DNA of 64,000 nucleotides from Spongilla lacustris (lineage: Eukaryota; Porifera; Demospongiae; Spongillida; Spongillidae), in assembly GCA_949361645.1 (NCBI GenBank), contig OX442427.1, positions 8,503,709 through 8,567,708 on the forward strand, in the 5' to 3' direction. Shown piece by piece: positions 1 to 12,817 of this stretch. The notes beneath the pieces were generated by a model. The model ran no database searches and was not told where the DNA came from. It was given only the letters and a program-made list of their open reading frames with translations. Made by a program: the position numbers and the translations under genes. How positions within the stretch are numbered: position 1 is the first letter of the stretch; each line of letters starts with the position of its first letter.

Positions 1-3000
1 ACATGTAGAGCTATGCACAAGTGTGTATGGTTCATATGCATTCAAAGAGCAGCATTACATGTAGCTTAGATCCCCGTGGCAGCCAGCCTAAACAGATCGT
101 ACTCCACAGACATTTGTCCGCAATGTCCATCTGCCTCAATGAGCCAGGAGACTTACAAGCAATTGATCTGTGTTCTCCGTGCGAATGGTTGGCAAAGCTG
201 TCCTAAGTATAAAGCATTTTGAGGTGTCCCATTTTTTGACATTTAATGCTGCGCTACCACATGTATGGTACTGTACACATTTGTCGTACTGAATCACCAT
301 ATCTATGCATCGAGATGTTGCAGATACATGACACCTGTCCGTGGTATTATACTGTTAGTTGTTGTATATGTAGAGCTAAGCACAAGTGTGTATGGTTCCT
401 GCACATTCAAAGAGCAGCATTACATGTAGCTTAGATCCCCGTGGCAGCCAGCCTAAACAGATCGTACTCCACAGACATTTGTCCGCAATGTCCATCTGCC
501 TCAATGAGCCAGGAGACTTACAAGCAATTGATCTGTGTTCTCCGTGCGAATGGTTGGCAAAGCTGTCCTAAGTATAAAGCATTTTGAGGTGTCCCATTTT
601 TTTACATTTAATGCTGCGCTACCATTTGTATGGTACTGTACACATTTGTCGTACTAAATCACCATATCTATGCATCGAGATGTTGCAGATACATGACACC
701 TGTTTCTATTTATTTATTGTATCTTCACCTTATAGTGTACAATTCACCATAATCACTTATCCCCAAGCACCTTGTATATTTAAATTCCTGTCTTCACCCA
801 TCCTATCTCTTTTAAACTCTCTCTATCTTCCGGGCCCAACTGAGTGTCATTGTTCTTGAGAATCTGGCATGGGGGCTCACAGGCTCCGTTGATTTTGGGG
901 AAGTGGGGTAAGCCTTGCCACCACCAGTTAGCGTGGGATCTGTTGCATCATTGGTAGGCATTGCCACCCTTGACCGAGACTTCCCCTAGCTGTGTGTGTG
1001 TTTGGGGCTCCTGCTTTTGACCTCCAGGATGCCAACCTGTGTCTTAACCTGGGTCACGTCCTTAATGCCTAAGATGAGGCGATTGCTGTAAGGCTTAGAC
1101 AGCATCGCTAATTCCTTAATTGTGTTGGCTTCCCTTGATCATGACTCTTTTGGGAATCTAATATCTATCCCTATAAATCTCATAACAGTAATCTAACTTT
1201 GAATTTTATTCTTATCAATTTGTATCTATTTATTGTGTCTGTTGCATCATTGGTAGGCATTGCCACCCTTGACCGAGATGGTGTTTTGAATGTGTGTGCA
1301 TGTACTGTTTATTAATAGTTATGTACATGTAGAGCTATGCACAAGTGTGTATGGTTCCTATGCATTCAAAGAGCAGCATTACATGTAGCTTAGATCCCCG
1401 TGGCAGCCAGCCTAAACTGATCGTACTCCACCGACATTTGTCCGCAATGTCCATCTGCCTCAATGAGCCAGGAGACTTACAAGCAATTGATCTGTGTTCT
1501 CCGTGCGAATGGTTGGCAAAGCTGTCCTAAGTAGAAAGCATTTTCAAATGTCCCATTTTTTGACATTTAATGCTGCGATACCATTTGTATGGTACCGTAC
1601 ACATTTGTCGTACTAAATCACCATATCTTTACATCGAGATGTTGCAGATACATGACACCTGTTTCTATTCATTTATTGTATCTTCACCTTATAGTGTACA
1701 ATTCACCATAATCACTTATCCTCAAGCACCCTGTATATTTAAATTCCTGTCTTCACCCATCCTATCTCTTTTAAACTCTCTCTATCTTCCGGGCCCAACT
1801 GAGTGTCATTGTTCTTGAGAATCTGGCATGAGGGCTCACAGGCTCCGTTGATTTTGGGGAAGTGGGGTAAGCCTTGCCACCACCAGTTAGCGTGGGATCT
1901 GTTGCATCATTGGTAGGCATTGCCACTTTTGACCGAGACTTCCCCTAGCTGTGTGTGTGTTTGGGGCTCCTGCTTTTGACCTCCAGGATGCCAACCTGTG
2001 TCTTAACCTGGGTCACGTCCTTAATGCCTAAGACGAGGCGATTGCTGTAAGGCTTAGACAGCATCGCTAATTCCTTAATTGTGTTGGCTTCCCGTGATCA
2101 TGACTCTTATGGGAATCTAATATCTATCCCTATAAATCTCATAACAGTAATCTAACTTTGAATTTTATTCTTATCAATTTGTATCTATTTATTGTGTCTG
2201 TTGCATCATTGGTAGGCATTGCCGCCCTTGACCGAGATGGTGTTTTGAATGTGTGTGCATGTACTGTTTATTAATAGTTATGTACATGTAGAGCTATGCA
2301 CAAGTGTGTATGGTTCCTATGCATTCAAAGAGCAGCATTACATGTAGCTTAGATCCCCGTGGCAGCCAGCCTAAACAGATCGTACTCCACAGACATTTGT
2401 CCGCAATGTCCATCTGCCTCAATGAGCCAGGAGACTTACAAGCAATTGATCTGTGTTCTCCGTGCGAATGGTTGGCAAAGCTGTCCTAAGTATAAAGCAT
2501 TTTGAGGTGTCCCATTTTTTGACATTTAATGCTGCGCAACCACATGTATGGTACCGTACACATTTGTCGTACTGAATCACCATATCTATGCATCGAGATG
2601 TTGCAGATACATGACACCTGTCCGTGGTATTATACTGTTAGTTGTTGTATATGTAGAGCTAAGCACAAGTGTGTATGGTTCCTGCACATTCAAAGAGCAG
2701 CATTACATGTAGCTTAGATCCCCGTGGCAGCCAGCCTAAACAGATCGTACTCCACAGACATTTGTCCGCAATGTCCATCTGCCTCAATGAGCCAGGAGAC
2801 TTACAAGCAATTGATCTGTGTTCTCCGTGCGAATGGTTGGCAAAGCTGTCCTAAGTATAAAGCATTTTGAGGTGTCCCATTTTTTTACATTTAATGCTGC
2901 GCTACCATTTGTATGGTACCGTACACATTTGTCGTACTAAATCACCATATCTATGCATCGAGATGTTGCAGATACATGACACCTGTTTCTATTTATTTAT

Positions 3001-4865
3001 TGTATCTTCACCTTATAGTGTACAATTCACCATAATCACTTATCCCCAAGCACCTTGTATATTTAAATTCCTGTCTTCACCCATCCTATCTCTTTTAAAC
3101 TCTCTCTATCTTCCGGGCCCAACTGAGTGTCATTGTTCTTGAGAATCTGGCATGAGGGCTCACAGGCTCCGTTGATTTTGGGGAAGTGGGGTAAGCCTTG
3201 CCACCACCAGTTAGCGTGGGATCTGTTGCATCATTGGTAGGCATTGCCACCCTTGACCGAGACTTCCCCTAGCTGTGTGTGTGTTTGGGGCTCCTGCTTT
3301 TGACCTCCAGGATGCCAACCTGTGTTTTAACCTGGGTCACGTCCTTAATGCCTAAGACGAGGCGATTGCTGTAAGGCTTAGACAGCATCGCTAATTCCTT
3401 AATTGTGTTGGCTTCCCTTGATCATGACTCTTTTGGGAATCTAATATCTATCCCTATAAATCTCATAACAGTAATCTAACTTTGAATTTTATTCTTATCA
3501 ATTTGTATCCATTTATTGTGTCTGTTGCATCATTGGTAGGCATTGCCGCCCTTGACCGAGATGGTGTTTTGAATGTGTGTGCATGTACTGTTTATTAATA
3601 GTTATGTACATGTAGAGCTATGCACAAGTGTGTATGGTTCCTATGCATTCAAAGAGCAGCATTACATGTAGCTTAGATCCCCGTGGCAGCCAGCCTAAAC
3701 AGATCGTACTCCACCGACATTTGTCCGCAATGTCCATCTGCCTCAATGAGCCAGGAGACTTACAAGCAATTGATCTGTGTTCTCCGTGCGAATGGTTGGC
3801 AAAGCTGTCCTAAGTATAAAGCATTTTCAGGTGCCCCATTTTTTGACATTTAATGCTGCGATACCATTTGTATGGTACCGTACACATTTGTCGTACTAAA
3901 TCACCATATTTATACATCAAGATGTTGCAGATACATGACACCTGTTTCTATTTATTTATTGTATCTTCACCTTGTAGTGTACAATTCACCATAATCACTT
4001 ATCCCCAAGCACCCTGTATATTTAAATTCCTGTCTTCACCCATCCTATCTAATTTAAACTCTCTCTATCTTCCGGGCCCAACTGAGTGTCATTGTTCTTG
4101 AGAATCTGGCATGAGGGCTCACAGGCTCCGTTGATTTTGGGGAAGTGGGGTAAGCCTTGCCACCACCAGTTAGCGTGGGATCTGTTGCATCATTGGTAGG
4201 CATTGCCACCCTTGACCGAGACTTCCCCTAGCTGTGTGTGTGTTTGGGGCTCCTGCTTTTGACCTCCAGGATGCCAACCTGTGTCTTAACCTGGGTCACG
4301 TCCTTAATGCCTAAGACAAGGCGATTGCTGTAAGGCTTAGACAGCATCGCTAATTCCTTAATTGTGTTGGCTTCCCTTGATCATGACTCTTTTGGGAATC
4401 TAATATCTATCCCTATAAATCTCATAACAGTAATCTAACTTTGATGTTTATTCTTATCAATTTGTATCTATTTATTGTGTCTGTTGCATCATTGGTAAGC
4501 ATTGCCGCCCTTGACCGAGATGGTGTTCTGAATGTGTGTGCATGTACTATTTATTAATAGTTATGTACATGTAGAGCTATGCACAAGTGTGTATGGTTCC
4601 AGAGCAGCATTACATGTAGCTTAGATCCCTGTGGCTACCAGCCTAAACTGATCGTACTCCACAGACATTTGTCCGCAATGTCCATCTGCCTCAATGAGCC
4701 AGGAGACTTACAAGCAATTGATCTGTGTTCTCCGTGCGAATGGTTGGCAAAGCTGTCTTAAATGTAAAACATTTTTTAGGTGTCCCATTTTTTTGACATT
4801 TAATGCTGCGCTACAATTTGTATGGTACCGTACACATTTGTCGTACTAAATCACCATATCTAGAT
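1..4865. repeat. Satellite array with a 2.28-kb higher-order repeat
   Basis: The motif GAGCTATGCACAAGTGTG (or its GAGCTAAGC variant) recurs near 8, 372, 1328, 2287, 2652, 3611 and 4571. The spacings alternate as short (~365), long (~957), long (~959), short, long, long, so the true period is about 2,283 bp made of one short and two long monomers. The short monomer is a long monomer cut off after GACACCTGTCC. Each long monomer also contains an internal direct repeat around TTGCATCATTGGTAGGC. Copies are highly similar, which points to recent amplification or homogenisation. A 61-codon open frame is kept in most monomers, but it follows from the repeat and shows no family resemblance. The last monomer decays into unrelated sequence after about 4,862. 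Confidence 0.9.
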
Positions 4866-4889
4866 AAAAATAAATCGTTGCAGTGCGTT

Positions 4890-5560
4890 TTTCTGTCTAG
4901 ATCTCCAAAACTTGCACCATCACGGACACATTTACACTAACCTCACATAGCCATGGGCACACCTCTACAGCTTTTAAAAAGCTTGCACCATCACAGACAC
5001 ATTTATGCTAACCTTATATAGCCACGGGCACACTTGTACAGCTTCAAAAAAGCTTACATCGTCACGGGCATATTTACACTAATCAAGCACACTTGCACTG
5101 TATTAATAAAAGCTTACACAGACACGGTCACACTTGTACAGCTTTAGAAAAGCATCATGGGCATACTTACAATACCACGGATAGCTTTAAAAGATGCTTC
5201 TACGGTCTCACGGGCACACTTACACTAGCCTATCACATTTGCACTGCATTGTCTGCATGCATTACACCATCACGGGCACACATACACAAACTATGCAATT
5301 GGACAAGCTTATACTGCCATGGAGTACTAAAAGCTTGGATACCGATATTAAAAAATAGTATTACTATTCCATAAGCTTAAAGACTCGCGCGGGCACACTT
5401 ATATTTGCCACACTTTTATACTAGGTAGCTTTACTTTACAGGCCCATGGACACACATGATCACCCTACATTTACTCTACCAGGGTCACGGCCACATGTAC
5501 AAGCTATCAGTACTTAAGGAGAAGCTTAGAGAGTCACGGGCACAGTTACACAAGCTATAG
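4890..5560. repeat. Degenerate 'cacgggcacac...agctt' tandem array
   Basis: Roughly 60-bp units combine AAAAAGCTTGCACCATCAC, GGGCACACTTGTACAGC and ACATTTACACTAACC. They are repeated with much drift and indels. The same array, in the same orientation, is present in duplication block B at about 38,066-39,000. Open frames across it come from the repeat and are not supported as genes. Confidence 0.75.
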
Positions 5561-6153
5561 TACAACCAATACCAATTACATTTGGCAATGTGGCATTTCT
5601 TTGGCTGCTATCCATTGAATCTCATTAGGGCCAAAAACAACATTGACATGCCCTGCATAGGAAATAAGCGTTTTGGCTTAAAAACTTCCATTGCATTAGG
5701 ACTTGTTAGAAGCTTGCTTTGTGCTCTAATGTACATTATGCATTTTTACTTGCAATGATATCCAATGACTAAGCCAGACCCTTTATTAGCTCAAGCGCGT
5801 ACCAGTACACATGCACTCTATAGTACAGCAAATGCCAGTCTTATTCGAGCCTCGCTCACCTGTTTTACAACCTTCTCGACGCTACACAAAACACTCTAGC
5901 AATACCAGGGTACTCCATAATATCTATGCCAATACGTACATAACATTTGAATTGGTAATAATAATTCTATTTATAGCTCATTTTGTGTCGTTGCAATTCT
6001 TATTGGTAGATCAGAGCTCAGCTGGATCGACAATTCCGAGGTGAGCTTACACCCTTGCCATCTGTATAGATGATTTCGGTGAGAAGTCGTTTCCCTGGAA
6101 ACGCGTGACCTAAAACGATGAATAATTGATGTGGAGGGCAAGGTATACGTGAA

Positions 6154-6333
6154 ATGGTATGGAGGTGTTGTGCTTTTGGCTGTAGAAATCGTGGTGGTCA
6201 GTGTTTGGGCCTAGGTTTCTATTGGTTTCCATTCAAAAATGAAGGCAGACTACGAAGGTGGATTCAAGCGGTCCGTAGAGAGGATTGGCAGCCTTCGAAG
6301 TACTCGCGAATCTGTGGCGACCATGTTAGTTAG
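6154..6333 (+). pseudogene. THAP-type zinc finger fragment (59 codons)
   Basis: Starting at ATG 6154, the frame reads through CCAFGCRNRGG, FYWFPFKNEGRLRRWIQAV, DWQPSKYSRICGDHV and then stops. This is the classic THAP layout: a C-x4-C pair, an aromatic FPF segment, a central Trp, a W-x-P motif and a terminal C-x2-H pair. THAP domains are sequence-specific DNA-binding modules of about 80-90 residues, found in transposases such as the P element and in host regulators. The frame ends right after the C-x2-H pair, before the usual C-terminal AVPTIF-like segment, so it is either truncated or interrupted by an unrecognised splice. An open frame further right (6355-6642) has no recognisable domain. 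It sits 85 bp inside the left TIR, which suggests it was the N-terminus of the element's own protein. Confidence 0.65.
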
Positions 6334-7052
6334 AAGTGTGGAAGTCACAATTGAGTGAGGGAGTCATTTGTTTTTGATGTAGGCAAGCCTGTTGACGAAC
6401 CCAGTGATGTGGCTATGTCTCTTCACGATTCTCTTTCAAGGATGGCATGCAAGAGGAAGTATTTGATCAAAATTATGGCAGTGAAAGCGCAGCAGACGAA
6501 AGCGGGGCAAAGGAGAGGTGTGCTTTATATTATCTCTGCTTCAGCTGTAGCGGGTCGTTTGCTAGATCACGCAGGACTCATAACAGAGACAGAAATCATT
6601 AGTATGGGAGTTATAGGGATGCAGCCCCCATGTCTGGAATAGCCACCCCATCTGCACCAATAGCTGGATCTGCTTATGTCTTAGCAACGATGATGAGCAT
6701 GTGTGCTGTCATGCTGCCCTGCTTTGCCTTTGGCTACAGCCTACAAAAGCTATAGGCCTACATGACGGAGGACAAAGATGTCTGTTGCCAATCGATTGCT
6801 ATAAGCCTACTTGCTGCATGTATGGACCTAGCTTATCGATTACAGATAGGTCTGTAGACATGTACACCGTGCATTCTTTTAAAAATAAGCTTAACTTAGC
6901 AAGCTAGTGCAGTCGGCAACGATCAAGCCAGATGACCGTGCAATAGGCCCTAATCCACGCTTCGTGGGCCTGGTCTGCACTTTTGGTTGCCTTGGCCGAA
7001 ACACACCACAAACACAGTCCTCACAGAGCCCGATTGAAACTAGTTGTAGGCT

Positions 7053-7277
7053 TCAAGTTCCCGGGCGATCGATAAAATAGCCAAATTTATTGCCATACTC
7101 TATACGCTGCCACAACGACATAGAGTCGCTGAAACGACGACCATCACCCCTCATGAAAAGGTCATAGCTTGGTGTCAGCCCCACCGACTCCAGTTTTTGT
7201 TTGAAACGCTCCTTTCGCTTGAAATCTGCCAATCCATCACGATTTACCCTACGTCTCAATAATGTTTTGCCCTCCAT
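7053..7277 (-). pseudogene. C-terminally broken ORF at the right end of the THAP element
   Basis: A 74-codon minus-strand frame starts at ATG 7277, only 35 bp inside the right TIR. It is basic at the N-terminus (KTLLRRRVNRDG) and contains a segment SLWQRIEYGNKFGYFIDRPG, followed just past its stop, in another frame, by ELEAYN. From memory this W-x2-(I/V)-E-Y ... Y-(L/F)-I ... LEAYN pattern resembles the N-terminal region of large invertebrate transposon-like proteins with YqaJ-type nuclease domains. That is recollection, not a search result. If correct, the element once encoded two divergent genes, with THAP on the left and this one on the right. Confidence 0.35.
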
Positions 7278-10008
7278 AAAAATTTCACATGACTCTCACG
7301 TGACGCGCGGGTTCTCACCGAAATCATCTATACACGTTTCCTGTGCCACGTATACTATCAGCACACAAGTCGCCGTGCCATCAAATAGCTTTATCTACGT
7401 CTCCCGTGCCATCTGCAAGCTTCGCACACGTCTGCCATGCCATGCACAAGCTTCACACACATCTGGAATACCCACACCGTTTAAGCTACTTGTAACCGCA
7501 CACGTTAATCGAAACGTCAAATTATCCACGTACATTTGAGACACATTCAATACAATCCTGTGACACCAGAACCCCCCTGCTGTCCACTTGCTGTAAATAG
7601 TCTTTCTGTAATTAAACAAAACTTAAGTTTTGGTAGTGTTGACTATAATTAGCGCACACGTAAACAATAAATTAGTTTTTCGACGACTGTGCAAGCTGCG
7701 TTTAGTGTTGTTTGGGTGCTAAGTGGTCCCCAGCTTGTGAGCGTCAATGAACATGCCTTTGATTAGACTATCCAACTGGCAGCTTGAAGCCTCAACGTAT
7801 ACTGGGGGGTGAGTGATGCATGCACAGACGGAGCCTATAATTGTGCATAGTCGGTAAGCTTATGTATGTACTGGTGTGCGTAAGTATCGTGTGTATTTGG
7901 TTGCAGTAGGGGGAAGCGTGTCCTCAGCCGTCGTGCCGTGCCATCTACATGCGTGCCCGTATGTGCCTTGCAGTCTATGAGATTCAAACCATGTGTAAGC
8001 GTCACAGTCCAAAACACCGTTTTCTCCGTTTAACTAAGCCATTTACATGCGTGCCCATGCTAGTTCCATAGATGCCATTAGTCCAATGTGTTTTTGATTG
8101 GTTGTACATACGACTATGGGTTGTAAGCTTATGTGTGTATTGTTGTGCATAGGCATCGTGTGTATATATGTATGTAGTTGGTGTAAGCATGTCCTCAGCC
8201 ATCCGTGCCGTGCCATCTACATGCGTGCCCGTGCTAAGCTCGATAGTTGCCATATAGCAATTTATTTGTTGGGTGTTCGTATGCCTATGTGCATTTAACC
8301 CAAGTACAAAGTCGGGGTAACCCAGGTACAAAGTCTGTAGGGTGTCTAAATAATCTATGGTACAACAAAGGTAATAGCCCTCCGTTGAACTAAGCCTATA
8401 CACTAGTAAGCTTTGCACATGCCTGTTGCTTTTGTTAAGGTTGTTGTAATAATGAATAGTACTACAATATATAGAGCTGTACATCAGCAGTTATTGCAGC
8501 TGCATTATGAGCCTGTAGGGAAAAAAAAAGATGGGAGTAAATATTTATTTCGGTGCTTCCTACACACACAATTAAATAAATATGCATCCACAATAATAAT
8601 AAATAAATAAATGTGAACATTTACGCACTTATGTCCAATCTTATCGGAGGTTGATATTCACAACCTCTCATCAAAGTTATAAATTATTTAGTCGGAATTA
8701 GTGTTAGTTGCAATTGATTATTAATGATACCAATATAGTCCCACCTGTTAAAAATAAAAGAATAAAAACCAATAATGTTAATTTGTCCAGCATATAAAAA
8801 GATGGGCTTAGCAAAAATGCACCCTTTTAACAGGAACTACAGCTGCACCATATGTCTTGTCCATGGGTTAATATTATCATCTTGCACTGTGACATGGTTA
8901 TTACCATCGTGTGCTCAGTGGTTCATGCATTTGAGTGTAGTGTGCTCCACACATGTTAGTACACTGATGTTGTACTTACACAGGATAAATTAAAGAGTAA
9001 ACTGGCATATCCAAAATGGCAAAGATTTATCCAGCCCGAATGTTATTGCCCTCGAGGTTACCATGTTGTGCACCATATACTTTGATGCACACAGCTCTTA
9101 CCTATTTTTCCCCTCTCACAACAGGAAGTACATCTGCATCCTATGTGTAGGAGTTGCCAAATTGACACGATCTTACAAATGAATCTCACATCTGCTTGAG
9201 TCTGTAGCCACCCTGCAAGGCGATGCAGCTTACATTTTGGGGGCAATGAAGTTGGACAATGCAGATCAGGAGTTTTTTGTTTGAGCATTGCTTATGTTTA
9301 AGTGTTGTAAATAAATTTTATTGATCGATTGCATCATTATACAATCACACTAACATCAAGATACATGCACGTTATTATTTTTAAAAACAATTGATTCATT
9401 CTATGGCTTAACATTGGGTTAACAAATGCCTGCCAGTGGTTGAGCATTCCCTGCTGGTTTTGCTTGCCTTCTGAAATTGTTCCAAATCTTATGGTGGCAA
9501 CCTCAAAGAACTTTAGTACGTCACTCATCCCGAGTGGAACATGTGTCACCAATTTTCAAGAGAGTGGACACGTGCCTTATATTAGCTTGCCACCTTCTAA
9601 ATAACCCTTTACCTAGCAGTTTTGTGCAATTGTCTTGTCAAGTAAACAGATACAATTATTACAATGATTTGTTTGTCGACACAGCATTAGTACCAAGAAC
9701 GTGGCACTAATTCCCCGAACACGTTTATAGGCTTGACACCAGTGGTTGGTATTATATGAATTCCCTGGGTGCTTCCAGAGTTTTAGCAGATGTATTAAAG
9801 ACTGTGATGATTCAATATCGTGCAAGTAAATACGACAAAAATGATGGCGCACGTTGGATCAATCTCCTGCTCTGCACGGTCGCATTATGTTGCTGTTGTA
9901 AGCAGTTTAATTTAATAATAATAATAATAATAATAATAATTTCATGTGCATGTAATATACACATAGGCAAGTAATGGCATATATTAGATATGCACTTGTA
10001 TACTGCCC

Positions 10009-12793
10009 CTAAAATGCGTAGCATTTACAAAAAATAGATAAATCAACATTGTTCAGCATTAACCTAAACGTTCTTTCTGAGGATGATTTAACAACAGTAT
10101 CAGGCAGTGAGTTCCAAATCGGTATGATTCTAACTGAAAAGAAATTTGCACGGTAATTGTGATGTGGTGTTGTTAGAGGACTAAGTTTGATGGAGTTCCC
10201 TCTTGTTGTATAAGGTGACAAGTTTATGTGGAAAAAATCTGATGCATCAAGGTCAACAAGTTTTTTCACTATTTTAAAGCACATAACTAGATCCAAAAAC
10301 ACTCTTCTATACTCCAATGAATGAAATCCAAGCATAGAAAGCCTATCAGCATAACTAGTCATAGGTATCTTTATTCTTTTAAAGAGTGATCTGGTAAAGT
10401 AACGTTGAACTCTTTCAAGAGTTTTAATATCTTTTACAAGCCAAGGATTCCATACTGGAGCATTATATTCCAGAATGGGTCTCACATATGAATGAAACAC
10501 TCGACACAGCGCAGATATATTCAGTGTACGAAGAGCTTTAAGTAGGAGTGAACACCTTTGAAAAGCCTTAGCAGCAATATATGCACAATGCAAGCTCGGT
10601 TTAAAATCAGATGTGATATGTACACCTAGGTCACGGATATCAAAAACTCTATTCAAAAGCACGCCACCTAGAGAATAAGAGTGACTCGCTGAGTTACGCC
10701 CAAAGGATATCACGCTGCACTTCTGAAATGCAATATTAAGCTGCCAGGTTTGAGACCACACACTAAAATTTAATAAAGATAAAGTCAAAGGTGAAGATGA
10801 GTTGGATGAATGAGTAGCATAAAGTTTGGTATCATCTGCAAAAATTTTAGCTTGAACTGGTGGCTCTAAACACTCAGGAAGGTCATTGATATAAATGAGG
10901 AACAATAGAGGTCCAAGTACTGATCCTTGAGGAACACCACTGGATACAGGTAGGGACGAAGATAAGGACTGACCAATATAGACTTGCTGTGAACGATTCG
11001 TAAGAAAAGAAGATAACCACTTTACCAAGGAAGAACTAAATCCATAGCATTCCACTTTATGCAGAAGCTTAGTGTGAGATATAGAATCAAACGCTTTAGC
11101 AAAGTCTATATACACAGAATCAACCTTATCGCCAAAATCAGTATGTAGAGTCCATTCATTAAGTGTCATTAACAATTGAGTACAAGTGGAACGCCTGGCA
11201 AGAAAGCCAAACTGGTCTTTCGAGATAAGACTGTTTGAACGTAGAAAGGTAACCATTGATTCACACACAATAGACTCCATTTCTTTGCAACAAACACTAG
11301 TAAGAGAAACTGGACGATAATTGCTGGGTAATTTACGCGAACCTTTCTTGAATATAGGACAGACCATCGCCTTTTTCCAACTTAGAGGTATATCCCCATA
11401 ATCCATAGACAGTCTAAAAAGCCTGGACAACGGTATCGCAATACCAGGGGCGACTGATTTTAAAAACCCAGCAGGAAAACCATCTGGTGTTCTAGAGTAT
11501 TTGGAAGGAAGACGATTTAGGGCACATATAACATTATCATAAGTAAATTCAACTTGTTGAGAAACTTGTATACTAGATACCGCAGGATGGAAGATGGGTA
11601 GAACACCATTATCAGTTGTAAATACAGAAGAAAAATAATCATTGAAAACATTGCATTTGTCATAATCCATTGTAGCAAGGGAACCGTCTGACTTCATTAA
11701 AGGTGGGATAGACAATGTGTGACAAAGTTTCATATTCACATATGAATATAGTTTAGATAAATCATTACTGTTGATGACATATGACTCACGATAATCATAA
11801 AAGGATTGCACCGCCAGTTCATACTCCTTAGCAATTTTGTTGTATTTCACTCTATTTTTATGAAACCACTTCTTTTTTAAGAGCAACAATTTACGAATAT
11901 GTTTTAAACATTTTGGTTTACTAAATAAAACGACCCTTCGTAAAGGAACAAACTTTTCAATGCATTCATTTAACTTCATAGATAAAACATCCCAATAAAC
12001 ATCCACCGAACAAGATTGATCAAGCATTTGCCAATTAACATCCATTAAGAAAGATATCATTGAAGCGTAATCTGCAGCTTTAAAGTCTCTACAATACAAG
12101 ATGGAGTCTGCGGTATGATGGCAAGGACATACAATCGTGAATTCAACACATGAATGATCGCAAGAGATAACAAAAGGATCAACAACTGAAATATCAAACA
12201 ATATATTGACATCAGAAAACCATCACAAGGTCGATACAGTGATTTCCCCGAGTAGGGGAATTAACAAGTTGAGTAAGACCATTTTCTAAGACACACGTCA
12301 AGAAAAGACTGCTACAAATTGAACCATTATTGACAGGGACACTCCAATCAATGTGTGGGTAATTAAAATCGCCAACAACTACAACTTGCATCTTGGAGAT
12401 GTAATAATTGTCAAGACATGAGCATAAACATGAAATATGAGTAACATCATTTGCCATGGAAGGAGGATTATAAATACAAATAAAGCGATACTGTACAGAG
12501 GAAAACAACACATCAAAAATGATGCATTCAAGCCGTTGATAACAAGGTAAAAGATCAATATACTCAATCTTTAACCCATGTTTCACAAAAACTGCAACAC
12601 CACCAAAATTATCAGGCCTATCTTTGCGTATCAATGTATATGCAGAATTACAAAGCAGAAGAGAATCAGTGATATCAGAATAAAGCCATGTTTCAGTAAG
12701 AAATATAAGATCAAATTCACAAGTCAAAAGCAAGATATTTAGGACATTTAATTTGTTACACAATGATCTCGCATTAATCAATTTACACTTCAA
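10009..12793 (-). pseudogene. LINE ORF2: APE endonuclease plus reverse transcriptase (one frameshift)
   Basis: The first 193 codons (12793-12212) are the APE-type endonuclease: FLTETWL, VVVVGDFNYPHIDW and the NSPTRGNHCIDLV segment. The frame then hits a stop at 12212, and the remaining endonuclease C-terminus (VVDPF...CDHS) continues in a shifted frame from 12201. A one-base change near the T-run at about 12,215-12,220 explains the shift. The reverse transcriptase follows, with YIDFAKAFDSISH (about residue 370 of the second frame), SSGVPQGSVLGPLLFLIYIND and the catalytic FADDTKLYA (about residue 455). The C-terminus (RANFFSVRIIPIWNSLP) is typical of the CR1/L2/Jockey group. The frameshift would block a full ORF2 unless it is a sequencing error. 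Confidence 0.88.
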
Positions 12794-12817
12794 ATTTCCA
12801 CTACTTGCCTGCCTGTC

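Larger units (their letters stand above)
6069..7328. mobile_element. THAP-bearing DNA transposon remnant, 17-bp TIRs and TATA TSD
   Basis: The ends are perfect inverted repeats: GATGATTTCGGTGAGAA at 6069-6085 and its complement at 7312-7328. TATA flanks both sides (6065-6068 and 7329-7332). The duplicated block B lacks the insert and reads CTGTATGCACG at 39,557-39,567, with a single four-base TATG where block A has TATA twice. This paralogous empty site supports a 4-bp target duplication. The interior has a THAP zinc-finger reading frame on the plus strand near the left end and a separate minus-strand frame near the right end. Neither gives a complete transposase, so this is probably an internally deleted copy. 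THAP domains occur in P, Kolobok and related transposons, but the TATA TSD does not clearly assign it to any of them. Confidence 0.8.
4890..9915. repeat. Segmental duplication block A (partner at 38.07-43.6 kb)
   Basis: Long collinear matches to 38,066-43,500 run through this block. Shared landmarks include the CACGGGCACACTTG-type arrays (5.0-5.6 kb and 38.1-39.0 kb), GGCCAAAAACAACATTGACA (5,631 and 39,090), TGACGACTGTGCAAGCTGCG (7,681 area and 39,964) and AGACAAAAATGATGG-like DNA (about 9,835 and 43,495). The collinearity resumes for about 70 bp after the LINE (13,673-13,740). Block A has no supported protein-coding gene except inside the insertion at 6,069-7,328. It includes arrays of a degenerate ~30-bp motif around GCCGTGCCAT (7,340-7,480), and the part from 7,820 to 8,570 belongs to a dispersed repeat also seen at 29.8 and 37.6 kb. 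Confidence 0.8.

Noticed and set aside
21..4761. Repeated 60-95 codon frames in the left satellite
   Set aside because: They recur only because the monomer recurs, have no domain, and the same DNA is open in other frames.
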